In this document: in pieces, positions 24,236 to 31,885 of the stretch
Layout of the letters: each line of letters starts with the position of its first letter
Numbering within the stretch: the first letter of the stretch is position 1
Assembly (NCBI GenBank): GCA_015055975.1
Contig: SVHF01000016.1
Coordinates: 1-41,037, forward strand
Source of the DNA: Clostridiales bacterium
Lineage (GTDB): Bacteria > Bacillota > Clostridia > Christensenellales > UBA3700
Direction: 5' to 3'
DNA length: 41,037 nucleotides
Notes under the pieces: model-generated
What the model saw: only the letters and a program-made list of their open reading frames with translations
Told to the model about the DNA's origin: nothing
The model's database searches: none
Made by a program: the position numbers and the translations under genes

Positions 24236-25612
24236 ATGAACGAAAATAAAATGGGATCACACCCAATTAATAAAATATTATGGACTATGGGATTACCTAT
24301 GGTTTTTTCTATGGTGTTGCAGGCCCTTTATAATGTTGTAGACACAGTATTTGTAATCAATATGGGCGAAGAAGGAATTAAAGCAAATTTGGCTTTAACG
24401 TATGTCTTTCCAATTCAAATATTTATGATTGCAGTAGGCGTTGGAACTGGTATTGGTATAAATGCACTACTATCTAGAGCATTAGGTGAAGGTGATAAGA
24501 AAAAAATTGGATTAACACTTGGTAATGGTATTTTTGTAGGCACAGCGATTTATATTATATTTTTATTATTTGGTTTATTTGCCTCAAAATGGTTTTTATC
24601 TATTCAAACAAATGATGTAGAAATAATTAATATTGGAACTGAATATTTAAAAATAGTAACAATTTTGTCTTTTGGTGCTGTAGGGTTTAATGTGTTTGAA
24701 AGATTTTTACAAGCTACAGGTAAAACACAATATTCAACTATAGCCCAAGTTGCAGGGGCAGTAACTAATATTATCTTAGATTATATTTTTATTTATCCAT
24801 GTAAAATGGGTGTTGCAGGTGCAGCATATGCAACAATCATAGGACAAATTGTTTCATTATTAGTTGCTGTAATATTTCATTATTTCTTTAATAGAGAAAT
24901 TAAGCACGGAATAAAGGATATGGTTCCTAATAGAAGAATTATAGGTAGCATTTATAGGGTTGGATGGTCTGCTATGCTAATGCAAGCATTATTATCTATT
25001 AATATGTTTGTTATGATAAAAGTTTTTTCAATTACTCAGGACGCTGAAATAATAAATGGCACTTATGGTATATATTATAAAATTCAACAAATAGCTTTAT
25101 TTTCATGCTTTGGATTGAGTAATACTATAATTTCTTTGTTAGCATTTAATGTAGGATTAGGAAATAAAGAAAGAATAAAAGCGTGCATAAAGTGGGGCAT
25201 TATTGATACAATAATTGTTGCAGGAGTAATTACAATTATATTTGAATTATTCGCTAGTCCTATTGCTAATTTATTTGGATTAACTGCGCAAGGAAATAAT
25301 AAAGAACAAATAGTATCATTGTGTCAAACATCAATCAGGATTGCTTCAATTGGATATGTTTTCATGGCGATTTCGCTTGCAATACAAGGTATTCTTCAAG
25401 CGTATAGAAAATCAGTAACACCTTTATTTATCTCTTTGCTAAGATTAATAATCATAATTGTACCTATCGCTTTAATTTTTATTAACTTTGAAAATGCAAA
25501 AGATGTGATTTGGTGGGCATTCCCAATTACAGAAATACTAACTGCCGTTGTTTCATTAATACTATTAAAGTTTACAAAAGAAATAAAGGAGGCATACTCG
25601 ATTGAAGTATGA
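24236..25612 (+). CDS. MATE-family multidrug efflux transporter
   Basis: The 458-residue protein is a member of the MATE (MatE, NorM/DinF-like) family of Na+ or H+ driven exporters of cationic drugs and other small molecules. It has the expected twelve membrane helices in two halves. The N-terminal LWTMGLPMVFSMVLQALYNVVDT carries the typical start of helix 1 and 2, and the GVGTGIGINALLSRALGEGD loop is diagnostic. Length is normal, so the gene is intact. It lies alone between two direct-repeat copies downstream of tRNA-Thr, which suggests it was gained as a unit. The hairpin in front of it implies inducible expression. The substrate cannot be told from sequence. Confidence 0.9.
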   Translation: MNENKMGSHPINKILWTMGLPMVFSMVLQALYNVVDTVFVINMGEEGIKANLALTYVFPIQIFMIAVGVGTGIGINALLSRALGEGDKKKIGLTLGNGIFVGTAIYIIFLLFGLFASKWFLSIQTNDVEIINIGTEYLKIVTILSFGAVGFNVFERFLQATGKTQYSTIAQVAGAVTNIILDYIFIYPCKMGVAGAAYATIIGQIVSLLVAVIFHYFFNREIKHGIKDMVPNRRIIGSIYRVGWSAMLMQALLSINMFVMIKVFSITQDAEIINGTYGIYYKIQQIALFSCFGLSNTIISLLAFNVGLGNKERIKACIKWGIIDTIIVAGVITIIFELFASPIANLFGLTAQGNNKEQIVSLCQTSIRIASIGYVFMAISLAIQGILQAYRKSVTPLFISLLRLIIIIVPIALIFINFENAKDVIWWAFPITEILTAVVSLILLKFTKEIKEAYSIEV

Positions 25613-25660
25613 GTACGCAAAACTCACTAAGGGTACGCACTTTTCATGAAGGGGTACGCA
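25611..25660 (+). repeat. Three GTACGCA direct repeats after the MATE gene
   Basis: GTACGCA recurs at 25613, 25633 and 25654, at spacings of 20 and 21 bases. The second and third are preceded by GG and share AAG before them. The first overlaps the MATE stop codon. They end just before the second direct-repeat copy. No hairpin terminator of normal form is seen here. Confidence 0.55.
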
Positions 25661-25687
25661 AATTGTATCAAATGTTATGTTTCTAGA

Positions 25688-25875
25688 CATTAGAGTTAAG
25701 TATAGCCGATACGCAAGTATTGGCTATTTTTTCTTTTATAGGCGTAAATGCTGCAAATATTAATGATTTATAAGTAATTTCTGCAATAAATATGGCAGTA
25801 GTAGTATATATAGCATTTATATATAAATTTATATCGTTAAATTATTATTCGTTAAACTACTACTTACTATATATA
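25688..25875 (+). repeat. Direct repeat copy B, between MATE and ATPase genes
   Basis: This is the second copy of the tRNA-flanking segment, 1989 bases after copy A, starting with CATTAGAGTTAAGTATAGC. No other tRNA sequence precedes it. It keeps the terminator hairpin, the AGTAGTAG/CTACTACT arms and the two TCGTTAAA units, here 15 bases apart. The stretch 25876-25990 is A+T-rich, with the CGTGACA and AGTGACA motifs at 25916-25935 and no gene. Confidence 0.85.
25702..25737 (+). terminator. Terminator within copy B
   Basis: ATAGCCGATAC pairs with GTATTGGCTAT around a GCAA loop, followed by TTTTTTCTTTT. It would end transcripts coming from the MATE gene. Confidence 0.85.
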
Positions 25876-25990
25876 GGCATATATAAGAACATATTATTTT
25901 TAAAGTATACTCTTACGTGACAGATAATAGTGACATGCTTGATTAATGGATGAAATATGCATATCATATAAAAATCTTAATAGTAAAACT

Positions 25991-26082
25991 GGGTCATTTT
26001 AATTTAAAAATATGGGTCATTTCAATTTAAAAATATGGGTCAGTGATATTGACAAATATAGGTCAGTTTGATAACATATATG
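25991..26082 (+). repeat. Four-unit 23-bp direct-repeat array upstream of the ATPase
   Basis: Units start at 25991, 26014, 26037 and 26060, each exactly 23 bases apart. The core is GGGTCA in the first three and AGGTCA in the fourth; units one and two are nearly identical and continue with ATTTAAAAATAT. The fourth core lies between the -35 and -10 boxes of the gene downstream, so the array is likely an operator. Confidence 0.8.
26049..26077 (+). promoter_or_regulatory. Promoter of the AAA ATPase gene
   Basis: TTGACA (26049-26054) and TAACAT (26072-26077) are separated by 17 bases. The spacer includes the fourth repeat core AGGTCA. AAAGGAG stands upstream of the ATG at 26110. Confidence 0.6.
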
Positions 26083-26109
26083 TGAACAATATAAAGGAGT
26101 TGTGATTCT

Positions 26110-27399
26110 ATGAAGAAAATAACTAATGATTCTACATACAAAGCAAGAATAGTTGATGAACTAGTAAAAAAAGATTTGAGAATATTCGGTGCTATTTGTA
26201 TTGAAGGACCTAAATGGTGTGGAAAAACTTGGACATCATCACATCATGCTAATAGCGAATTTCTTGTTGGTGATCCAAGTGGCAATTTTTCTAATAGAAT
26301 GCTTGCTGAACTTGAACCTTATACCGTTTTAAAAGGAGATGCTCCTCGCTTAATTGATGAATGGCAAGAAGTTCCAGCATTATGGGATGCAACAAGAGCT
26401 TTTGTTGATGAAAGTGGTGGTAAGGGTCAAATAATTTTAACGGGATCATCAACGCCAGTTAATAAAGGTGTTTTGCATAGTGGTACAGGAAGAATTAAAA
26501 GTATTAGAATGAATACGATGTCATTATATGAATCAGGTGATTCAAGCGGGATTATTTCGTTAAAAGATTTATGTGAAAATAAATTTGAATCAAAAGTGGT
26601 AGAAGAAACAAATCTTGAAAAACTAGCCTATTTAATTGTTAGAGGCGGATGGCCTGGAAATATCGATGTTAGTGTAAATGATTGTGATGAACTAGCTTTA
26701 GGATATATGGAGAATGTTGCAAAAACAGATTTAAAACAATTAGATAAAGATATTGATTATAATGAGCATAAAGCAAAGCTTATTTTAAAATCACTTGCTA
26801 GAAACGAATCAACAACTGTTTCTAATCAAAGTATATTAAATGACATAATAGAAAATGATAATTCATCCATTAGCAAAAATACTTTATCCAAATATTTAGA
26901 TGCGTTTAATAGAATGTTTTTATTTAACAATCAAGAACCCTTTTCATCAAACATAAGATCTTCTTTACGTGTTAAACAAATGGAAAAAAGACATTTTTCT
27001 GATCCCGCAATGGCATGTGCAATGCTTAAATTAACTCCAAAGAAAATGATGAATGATTTAAAAACTTTTGGTTTTATGTTTGAAGCAATGGTTGAAAGAG
27101 ATTTGTCTATATATGCTCAAGCTATAAATGCCAAATTATTTCACTACCAAGATTATAAAAATAATGAAATTGATGCAGTTATAGAACTTGAAGATGGCAA
27201 TTGGTGTGCCATAGAAATAAAATTAGGATTAAACAAAGTAGAAGAAGGCTCAAACAATTTAATCAAAGTATGTAAAGATATAGTTGATAATGGTGGTAAA
27301 GAGCCTATAATGAAATGTGTTATTTATGGTGTTGGTAATATGGCATATAAAAATGCTGATGGAGTTTATATTATCCCGATAACTGCATTAAAAAATTAA
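26110..27399 (+). CDS. AAA_14/DUF4143 ATPase with PD-(D/E)XK-like C-terminus
   Basis: This 429-residue protein has the AAA_14-DUF4143 layout. Walker A is GPKWCGKT (33-40), Walker B is LIDEWQ (81-86) and a sensor-1-like LTGSS is at 110-114. A helical middle part follows with winged-helix character near 225-275. The C-terminus carries residues spaced as in PD-(D/E)XK nucleases: Glu325 in GFMFEAMVERD, Asp355 in NEIDAVIE and Glu369-x-Lys371 in AIEIKLG. The family is widespread in gut bacteria and poorly understood. Here it stands behind its own repeat array and promoter next to a tRNA-linked duplication. It may be an ATP-driven DNA-binding protein, but activity is not shown. Confidence 0.85.
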   Translation: MKKITNDSTYKARIVDELVKKDLRIFGAICIEGPKWCGKTWTSSHHANSEFLVGDPSGNFSNRMLAELEPYTVLKGDAPRLIDEWQEVPALWDATRAFVDESGGKGQIILTGSSTPVNKGVLHSGTGRIKSIRMNTMSLYESGDSSGIISLKDLCENKFESKVVEETNLEKLAYLIVRGGWPGNIDVSVNDCDELALGYMENVAKTDLKQLDKDIDYNEHKAKLILKSLARNESTTVSNQSILNDIIENDNSSISKNTLSKYLDAFNRMFLFNNQEPFSSNIRSSLRVKQMEKRHFSDPAMACAMLKLTPKKMMNDLKTFGFMFEAMVERDLSIYAQAINAKLFHYQDYKNNEIDAVIELEDGNWCAIEIKLGLNKVEEGSNNLIKVCKDIVDNGGKEPIMKCVIYGVGNMAYKNADGVYIIPITALKN

Positions 27400-27425
27400 T
27401 GATACTTATTACAGGAGGAGTCAAG

Positions 27426-27989
27426 ATGAAAAAAGAAATAAAAACAACAGAAGCTATATTTCCAATGCCAGTTTTATTAATATCTACATTTAATGAAGAT
27501 GGAAGCGTTGATGTTATGAATGCTGCATGGGGAACAATGATAGAAAGAGATTATGTTGCACTAAATTTAACGGAAACTCATAAGACAGTAAAAAATATTA
27601 AACAAAGAAAAGGATTTGTAGTTCATATTGCAGATGCAAAGCATGTTGTAGAAGCTGATTATTTTGGCGTTGTATCAGGAAATAAGGAGCCAAATAAATT
27701 TAAAAAATCAGGATTAACATTTACTAAATCTCAATTGGTTGATGCTCCAATTATTAATGAACTTCCTATTGCAATTGAATGTGAATTCATTGAATATCAA
27801 GATAGTCAATACGGAATTGGTGTAGTAGGTAAAGTAGTAAGAACATCAGTTGAAGAAGAAAATCTAGTTGGTGGAAAATTAGACATAGATAAGCTAGAAG
27901 CAATTTCGTTTGATCCATATACTCATGGCTACTATAAAGTAGGAACAAGAGTAGGTGAAGCTTTTAAAGATGGATTAAAAATTAAATAA
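27426..27989 (+). CDS. Flavin reductase-like FMN-binding split-barrel protein
   Basis: The 187-residue protein belongs to the flavin reductase-like split-barrel family, which binds FMN and often moves electrons from NAD(P)H to a partner. It begins AIFPMPVLLISTFNEDG and has the core MNAAWGTMIERDYVALNLT and KNIKQRKGFVVHIAD stretches, with a later YYKVG near the end. The start at 27426 is chosen because GGAGGAG lies 6 bases before it; the frame opens at 27399. It is the first of five small genes of related flavour (hydrolase, cyclophilin-like lipoprotein, antibiotic biosynthesis monooxygenase fold). The substrate is unknown. Confidence 0.82.
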   Translation: MKKEIKTTEAIFPMPVLLISTFNEDGSVDVMNAAWGTMIERDYVALNLTETHKTVKNIKQRKGFVVHIADAKHVVEADYFGVVSGNKEPNKFKKSGLTFTKSQLVDAPIINELPIAIECEFIEYQDSQYGIGVVGKVVRTSVEEENLVGGKLDIDKLEAISFDPYTHGYYKVGTRVGEAFKDGLKIK

Positions 27990-28022
27990 AATTGGATAAT
28001 ATATTTGAAGGAGAAGATAATC

Positions 28023-29000
28023 ATGAATACTATTACTACAGAATGGGATAAATGTTATCCAAAAAACGAAAAAGTAAATCATAAAAAGGTTAGTTTCAAG
28101 AATCATTTTGGCATTGAACTTGTTGCGGATTATTTTTCGCCTAAAGGTGTAAGCGGAAAACTTCCAGCAATTGCTTGCTGTGGAGCTTTTGGAGCTGTTA
28201 AAGAACAACATTCTGGACTTTATGCGCAAGAAATGGCAAGCCGTGGATTTATTACAATTGCATTTGATCCATCATTTACCGGCGAAAGCGATGGCGAGCC
28301 AAGGTATATGAATAGTCCAGATATAAATGTTGAAGATTTCCAAGCAGCAGTAGATTATTTATCAAACTTGGAAGAAGTTGATAGTGAGAAAGTTTCAATC
28401 ATAGGAATTTGTGGTTGGGGTGGAATGGCACTTCAAACTGCTTGTATAGATACAAGAATAAAAGCAACTGTTGCTATTACAATGTACGATATGAGTAGAG
28501 TAAGTGGCTGTGGATATTATGATAGCGAGGACAGCGAAGAAGCTAGATACCAAAAACGAGTTAACTTAAATAATCAAAGAACAATTGATTTCAAAAATGG
28601 TAGTTATAAACTAGCTGGCGGAACTATTCCACTTGATTTAGTTAAAGACATGGATGTTCCTGTATTTGTAAAAGATTATTCAGAATATTATAGAGGTAGA
28701 GCATATCATAATCGCTCATTAAACAGCAATAATGGCTGGAATGTAACAGCATCAAGTTCTCTTATGAATACAAGATTATTTACTTATGCAGGCGAAATTA
28801 GAAATGCAGTTTTACTCGTTCATGGCGAAAAAGCTCATTCATTATATTTTGGGCAAGATGCATTCAAATTGCTAAAGGGTGATAATAAGGAATTCTTGTT
28901 AGTAAAAGATGCGACTCATTGTGATTTGTATGATGGTGGAGTGAACCATGATAAAATCCCATTTGATAAAATAGAGGCATTTATTAAGAAAAATATTTAG
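28023..29000 (+). CDS. Alpha/beta hydrolase, dienelactone hydrolase-like
   Basis: The 325-residue protein is an alpha/beta hydrolase. The nucleophile elbow is GICGWGGMA with Cys130 in place of serine, as in dienelactone hydrolases. The catalytic His is probably His299 in DATHCDLYD. The acid should lie near LLVHGEKAHS (265-272). The oxyanion region is ACCGAFGAVKEQ. A lid-like insert spans about 155-245 and is rich in Tyr and Asn. The start at 28023 follows GAAGGAGA; the frame opens at a TTG at 28005. No signal peptide is present, so it acts in the cytoplasm. Its place after a flavin reductase and before a cyclophilin-like lipoprotein suggests a shared operon. Confidence 0.83.
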   Translation: MNTITTEWDKCYPKNEKVNHKKVSFKNHFGIELVADYFSPKGVSGKLPAIACCGAFGAVKEQHSGLYAQEMASRGFITIAFDPSFTGESDGEPRYMNSPDINVEDFQAAVDYLSNLEEVDSEKVSIIGICGWGGMALQTACIDTRIKATVAITMYDMSRVSGCGYYDSEDSEEARYQKRVNLNNQRTIDFKNGSYKLAGGTIPLDLVKDMDVPVFVKDYSEYYRGRAYHNRSLNSNNGWNVTASSSLMNTRLFTYAGEIRNAVLLVHGEKAHSLYFGQDAFKLLKGDNKEFLLVKDATHCDLYDGGVNHDKIPFDKIEAFIKKNI

Positions 29001-29002
29001 TT

Positions 29003-29470
29003 ATGAAGAAAGTATTGTGTTTTTTGTTGCTCATGGTTTCAATTATTGGGCTTGTCGGATGTAATAGTTCTTCTAAAGAAGAAAAAGAGCCAGTAAAGCC
29101 AACTGTGGAGATTGAAGATATGATTTTAAAGATTGATGACCAAATTATCGATATAACATGGGAGAATAATGATTCTGTAAATGAACTAATGGCATATGCT
29201 AAAGACGGGCTTTCAATAGAAATGCAAAGATATGGCGGATTTGAACAAGTTGGGCCAATAGGCAAAACTATTAAAAGCAACAACTCGCAAATGACAACAA
29301 CTCCAGGAGATGTTGTTTTATATTCTGGGAATCAAATAGTTGTTTTCTTCGGAACAAATACTTGGAGTTATACTAAACTTGGGCATATAAACCTAACTCA
29401 AAATGAATTAAACGATTTGTTGAACAAAAGCAGTGTAACATTACGTTTGGAAGAAAAAATCGACGAGTAA
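29003..29470 (+). CDS. Cyclophilin-like lipoprotein
   Basis: The 155-residue product starts with a lipoprotein signal peptide: MKK, a hydrophobic run and the lipobox LVGC with Cys20. Mature sequence begins NSSSKEEKEPVKP, a flexible linker. The rest matches the small cyclophilin-like fold (Cyclophil_like2 type): ITWENNDSVNELMAYAKDGLSIEMQRYGGFEQVG, split over two strands and a helix, then TPGDVVLYSGNQIVVFFGTNTWSYTKLGHI. These domains resemble cyclophilin in shape but are not shown to be isomerases. The protein should be anchored on the outer face of the membrane. It starts three bases after the hydrolase gene. Confidence 0.82.
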   Translation: MKKVLCFLLLMVSIIGLVGCNSSSKEEKEPVKPTVEIEDMILKIDDQIIDITWENNDSVNELMAYAKDGLSIEMQRYGGFEQVGPIGKTIKSNNSQMTTTPGDVVLYSGNQIVVFFGTNTWSYTKLGHINLTQNELNDLLNKSSVTLRLEEKIDE

Positions 29471-29494
29471 ATAAATCTAAAATAGGAATGCATT

Positions 29495-29815
29495 ATGATA
29501 ACAATTAATATTTACTATAAAGGCGAAAAAGACAACGCAAGATTATTTGCAAACGAAATGCAAAAATCAGGCATTGTAGCTAAAATTAGACAAGAAAAGG
29601 GAAATATCCGTTATGAATATTTTTATCCTGTTTTAGATCCTCAAACAGTATTATTGATAGATAGTTGGGAAAACCAAGAAGCAATAGATATTCATCATAA
29701 TTCACCTATGATGAAAGAGATTGCAGCTCTAAGAGAAAAATACGATTTACACATGGTTGTAGAAAAGTACGAATCACTAGATGATAATAGTGATGAAAAA
29801 TATATTCGAAAATAA
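29495..29815 (+). CDS. Antibiotic biosynthesis monooxygenase-fold (ABM) protein
   Basis: The 106-residue protein has the ABM/YgiN-like ferredoxin fold: first strand MITINIYYKG, central helix KDNARLFANEMQKSG, YEYFYPVLDPQTVLLIDSWENQEAIDIHH in consecutive strands, and IHHNSPMMKEIAALREKY as the conserved helix. Members act on quinones or other aromatic substrates or simply bind them. It contains no metal site. It lies 24 bases after the lipoprotein gene and is probably the last gene of that group. Confidence 0.75.
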   Translation: MITINIYYKGEKDNARLFANEMQKSGIVAKIRQEKGNIRYEYFYPVLDPQTVLLIDSWENQEAIDIHHNSPMMKEIAALREKYDLHMVVEKYESLDDNSDEKYIRK

Positions 29816-29868
29816 AAATATAATTTTGAAATTTGGGTTATTATGTTATTGTAAGTTTGGGAGCTTAT

Positions 29869-30234
29869 ATGGAAATAAAAAGACTAGGTTTTGATTTTAC
29901 AGTATGCAAGTTAAAAGATTATAAAGACGTTGATCTATCTCACGATTATTATTTTTTAGCACAAACCGACGAAGAGATTTCTTTAGTGTGCAAAACTGAA
30001 GATACTCCAAAGGATGCGTTAGTTGTAGATAATGGTTGGAAAGGCTTTAGGATACAAGGTATATTAGATTTTTCTTTGATTGGAATTTTATCTAAAATAT
30101 CTACTATACTTGCTAATGAAAAGATAGGTATATTTGCAATATCTACATATAATACAGATTATATATTAGTAAAAAAAGAAAATTTTGAAAGAGCGCTAAA
30201 AGCTCTAAAAGATAGCGGATATACAATAGTATAG
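29869..30234 (+). CDS. ACT-domain protein
   Basis: The 121-residue protein contains two ACT-like halves of the COG3603/ACT_7 (CASTOR-like) kind. EISLVCKTEDTPKDALVVDNGWKGFRIQG and LDFSLIGILSKISTILANEKIGIFAISTYNTDYILVKKENFERALKAL are matched stretch by stretch. ACT domains usually bind amino acids, so this may be a small ligand sensor. The frame opens at 29833, but the ATG at 29869 is taken because GGGAG lies 5 bases before it and the longer part is unlike the family. It is followed 10 bases later by the CDF transporter. Confidence 0.8.
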   Translation: MEIKRLGFDFTVCKLKDYKDVDLSHDYYFLAQTDEEISLVCKTEDTPKDALVVDNGWKGFRIQGILDFSLIGILSKISTILANEKIGIFAISTYNTDYILVKKENFERALKALKDSGYTIV

Positions 30235-30244
30235 AGGAAGGAAT

Positions 30245-31378
30245 ATGCAAGAAGAAGATATTGATGTATTAACAGTAAATCGCGAAAAAGCCATTGTAAA
30301 GACAAGTGTTATCGGAATTATAGCGAATATATTCCTTGTGGGATTTAAGGCGTTTGTTGGCCTTGTTTCAAATTCTATTGCTATCATTTTAGATGCAGTA
30401 AACAATTTATCCGATGCATTATCTTCTGTTGTAACCATAATTGGCGCAAAGCTTGGCGCAAAACAGCCAGATAAAAAACATCCTTTAGGGTACGGAAGAA
30501 TAGAATACATAAGTTCTATGATTGTCGCTGCATTGGTTATATATGCAGGTATAACGGCGTTCGTTGAATCAATAAAAAAGATTATTACGCCTGAAGCCGC
30601 AGAATATAGCACAGTTTCAATTATTATTGTAGCTGCAGCAATCGTTGTGAAATTGCTGTTAGGATTATATGTTAAAAAGCAAGGAAAGGTTGTAAATTCT
30701 AGCGCACTAAAGGCGTCTGGTTCTGATGCGCTTTTTGATGCAATATTATCATGCTCAGTATTGCTTTCTATGATTATATATTTGGTATGGGGCATATCAC
30801 TAGAGGCATATGTTGGTATTTTAATTTCATGCTTTATCGTAAAAGCTGGTCTTGAAATGATGTTAGATACACTAAACGATATTATTGGCAAAAGAGAAGA
30901 TGCTGAAATTAGTAACAAATTAAGAGAAATAATAAGCGCTGAAGATCAAGTTTTAGGTGTTTACGATATTACAATCTTCAATTACGGCCCAAATAAGAAT
31001 TATGGTTCTGTGCATGTAGAACTTCCAGATACATTAAGTGTTGACGATGTAGATAGAATTACAAGAAAAATACAAGTCGATGTATTCCAAAAAACAGGGA
31101 TTATCTTAACAGGTATAGGAATATATTCATTTAATACATCGGATGATGAAGCTGCAAAGATGAGAAACACAATTCAAAAGACAGTTTTATCTCATGATTG
31201 GGCTTTGCAAATGCATGGATTCTACGCAGATACAGAAAAGAAAACTTTAAGATTTGATACAGTAATTAGCTTCGATATAGAAAAGGCTGAAGCTATGCAA
31301 ATATTGCGTTCAGAAATAACTGCTTTATATCCAGATTATGAAGCAATAATAGTTCTTGATTCAGATATTTCAGATTAA
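30245..31378 (+). CDS. Cation diffusion facilitator (CDF) efflux transporter
   Basis: CDF proteins export divalent metal ions by proton exchange as dimers. The 377-residue protein has six membrane helices in residues 18-205 and a long cytoplasmic C-terminal part with a second, duplicated-looking domain. The transport site residues are Asn53 and Asp57 in helix 2 (AVNNLSDALS) and Asp161 and Asp165 in helix 5 (SGSDALFDA). An Asn-Asp/Asp-Asp site is typical of manganese exporters such as MntE, so Mn2+ is the likeliest substrate by inference. PDKKHPLGYGRIEY is the diagnostic loop after helix 2. GAGGAAGG precedes the ATG. Confidence 0.88.
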   Translation: MQEEDIDVLTVNREKAIVKTSVIGIIANIFLVGFKAFVGLVSNSIAIILDAVNNLSDALSSVVTIIGAKLGAKQPDKKHPLGYGRIEYISSMIVAALVIYAGITAFVESIKKIITPEAAEYSTVSIIIVAAAIVVKLLLGLYVKKQGKVVNSSALKASGSDALFDAILSCSVLLSMIIYLVWGISLEAYVGILISCFIVKAGLEMMLDTLNDIIGKREDAEISNKLREIISAEDQVLGVYDITIFNYGPNKNYGSVHVELPDTLSVDDVDRITRKIQVDVFQKTGIILTGIGIYSFNTSDDEAAKMRNTIQKTVLSHDWALQMHGFYADTEKKTLRFDTVISFDIEKAEAMQILRSEITALYPDYEAIIVLDSDISD

Positions 31379-31441
31379 TTATAAATTCAAGGTCTTATTT
31401 TTTATAAATAAGCGTGTTATAATTTGATTGGGGGTAATATT

Positions 31442-31885
31442 ATGGATATTCAAATCAAAACTATGGAATTATATCAAAGAGATGAAGCTTTGGATTTAAT
31501 TTGGAAAGTATTTATTAAATATGAGGCACCAGATTATACAAAAGAAGGAGCCGATGAATTTTTCAAATCTATTCACGACGAAAATTGGTTAAATCAAATT
31601 AAGATGTATGGAGCTTTCGATAAAGAAAGATTAGTTGGTGTTATTGCCACTCGTGAAGAAGGCACCCATATTGCTTTGTTCTTTGTGGATGGAGAATATC
31701 ATAGAAAGGGAATAGGCAGACAATTATTTGAAAGAGCTTTAAAAGATAATAAGGTTAACTATATGACAGTTAATTCTTCTCCATATGCTGTTCCTGTTTA
31801 TAAAAAGTTAGGATTTGAACCTACAGATTTTGAGCATGAGAAAAATGGCTTAAGATTTACCCCAATGAAATACCAAGTACAATAA
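31442..31885 (+). CDS. GNAT-family N-acetyltransferase
   Basis: The 147-residue protein has the GNAT fold. The acetyl-CoA pyrophosphate loop is FVDGEYHRKGIGRQLFERAL (RKGIGR), followed by the beta-5 strand and the VPVYKKLGFEP motif near the end. The substrate is unknown. The start at 31442 is taken because GGGGG lies 8 bases upstream; the frame opens at a TTG at 31424. A TATAAT at about 31417-31422 with a weak -35 may drive it. It is followed with no gap by the TIGR04076 gene. Confidence 0.85.
   Translation: MDIQIKTMELYQRDEALDLIWKVFIKYEAPDYTKEGADEFFKSIHDENWLNQIKMYGAFDKERLVGVIATREEGTHIALFFVDGEYHRKGIGRQLFERALKDNKVNYMTVNSSPYAVPVYKKLGFEPTDFEHEKNGLRFTPMKYQVQ

Noticed and set aside
24236-25612. MATE gene as part of a classical integrative element or insertion sequence
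   Set aside because: No integrase, transposase or terminal inverted repeats are present between the direct-repeat copies. Only the duplication itself supports mobility.
31391-31422. Hairpin CTTATTT/AAATAAG before the acetyltransferase as a terminator
   Set aside because: The stem is A+T only and is not followed by a T run. It overlaps a possible weak promoter.
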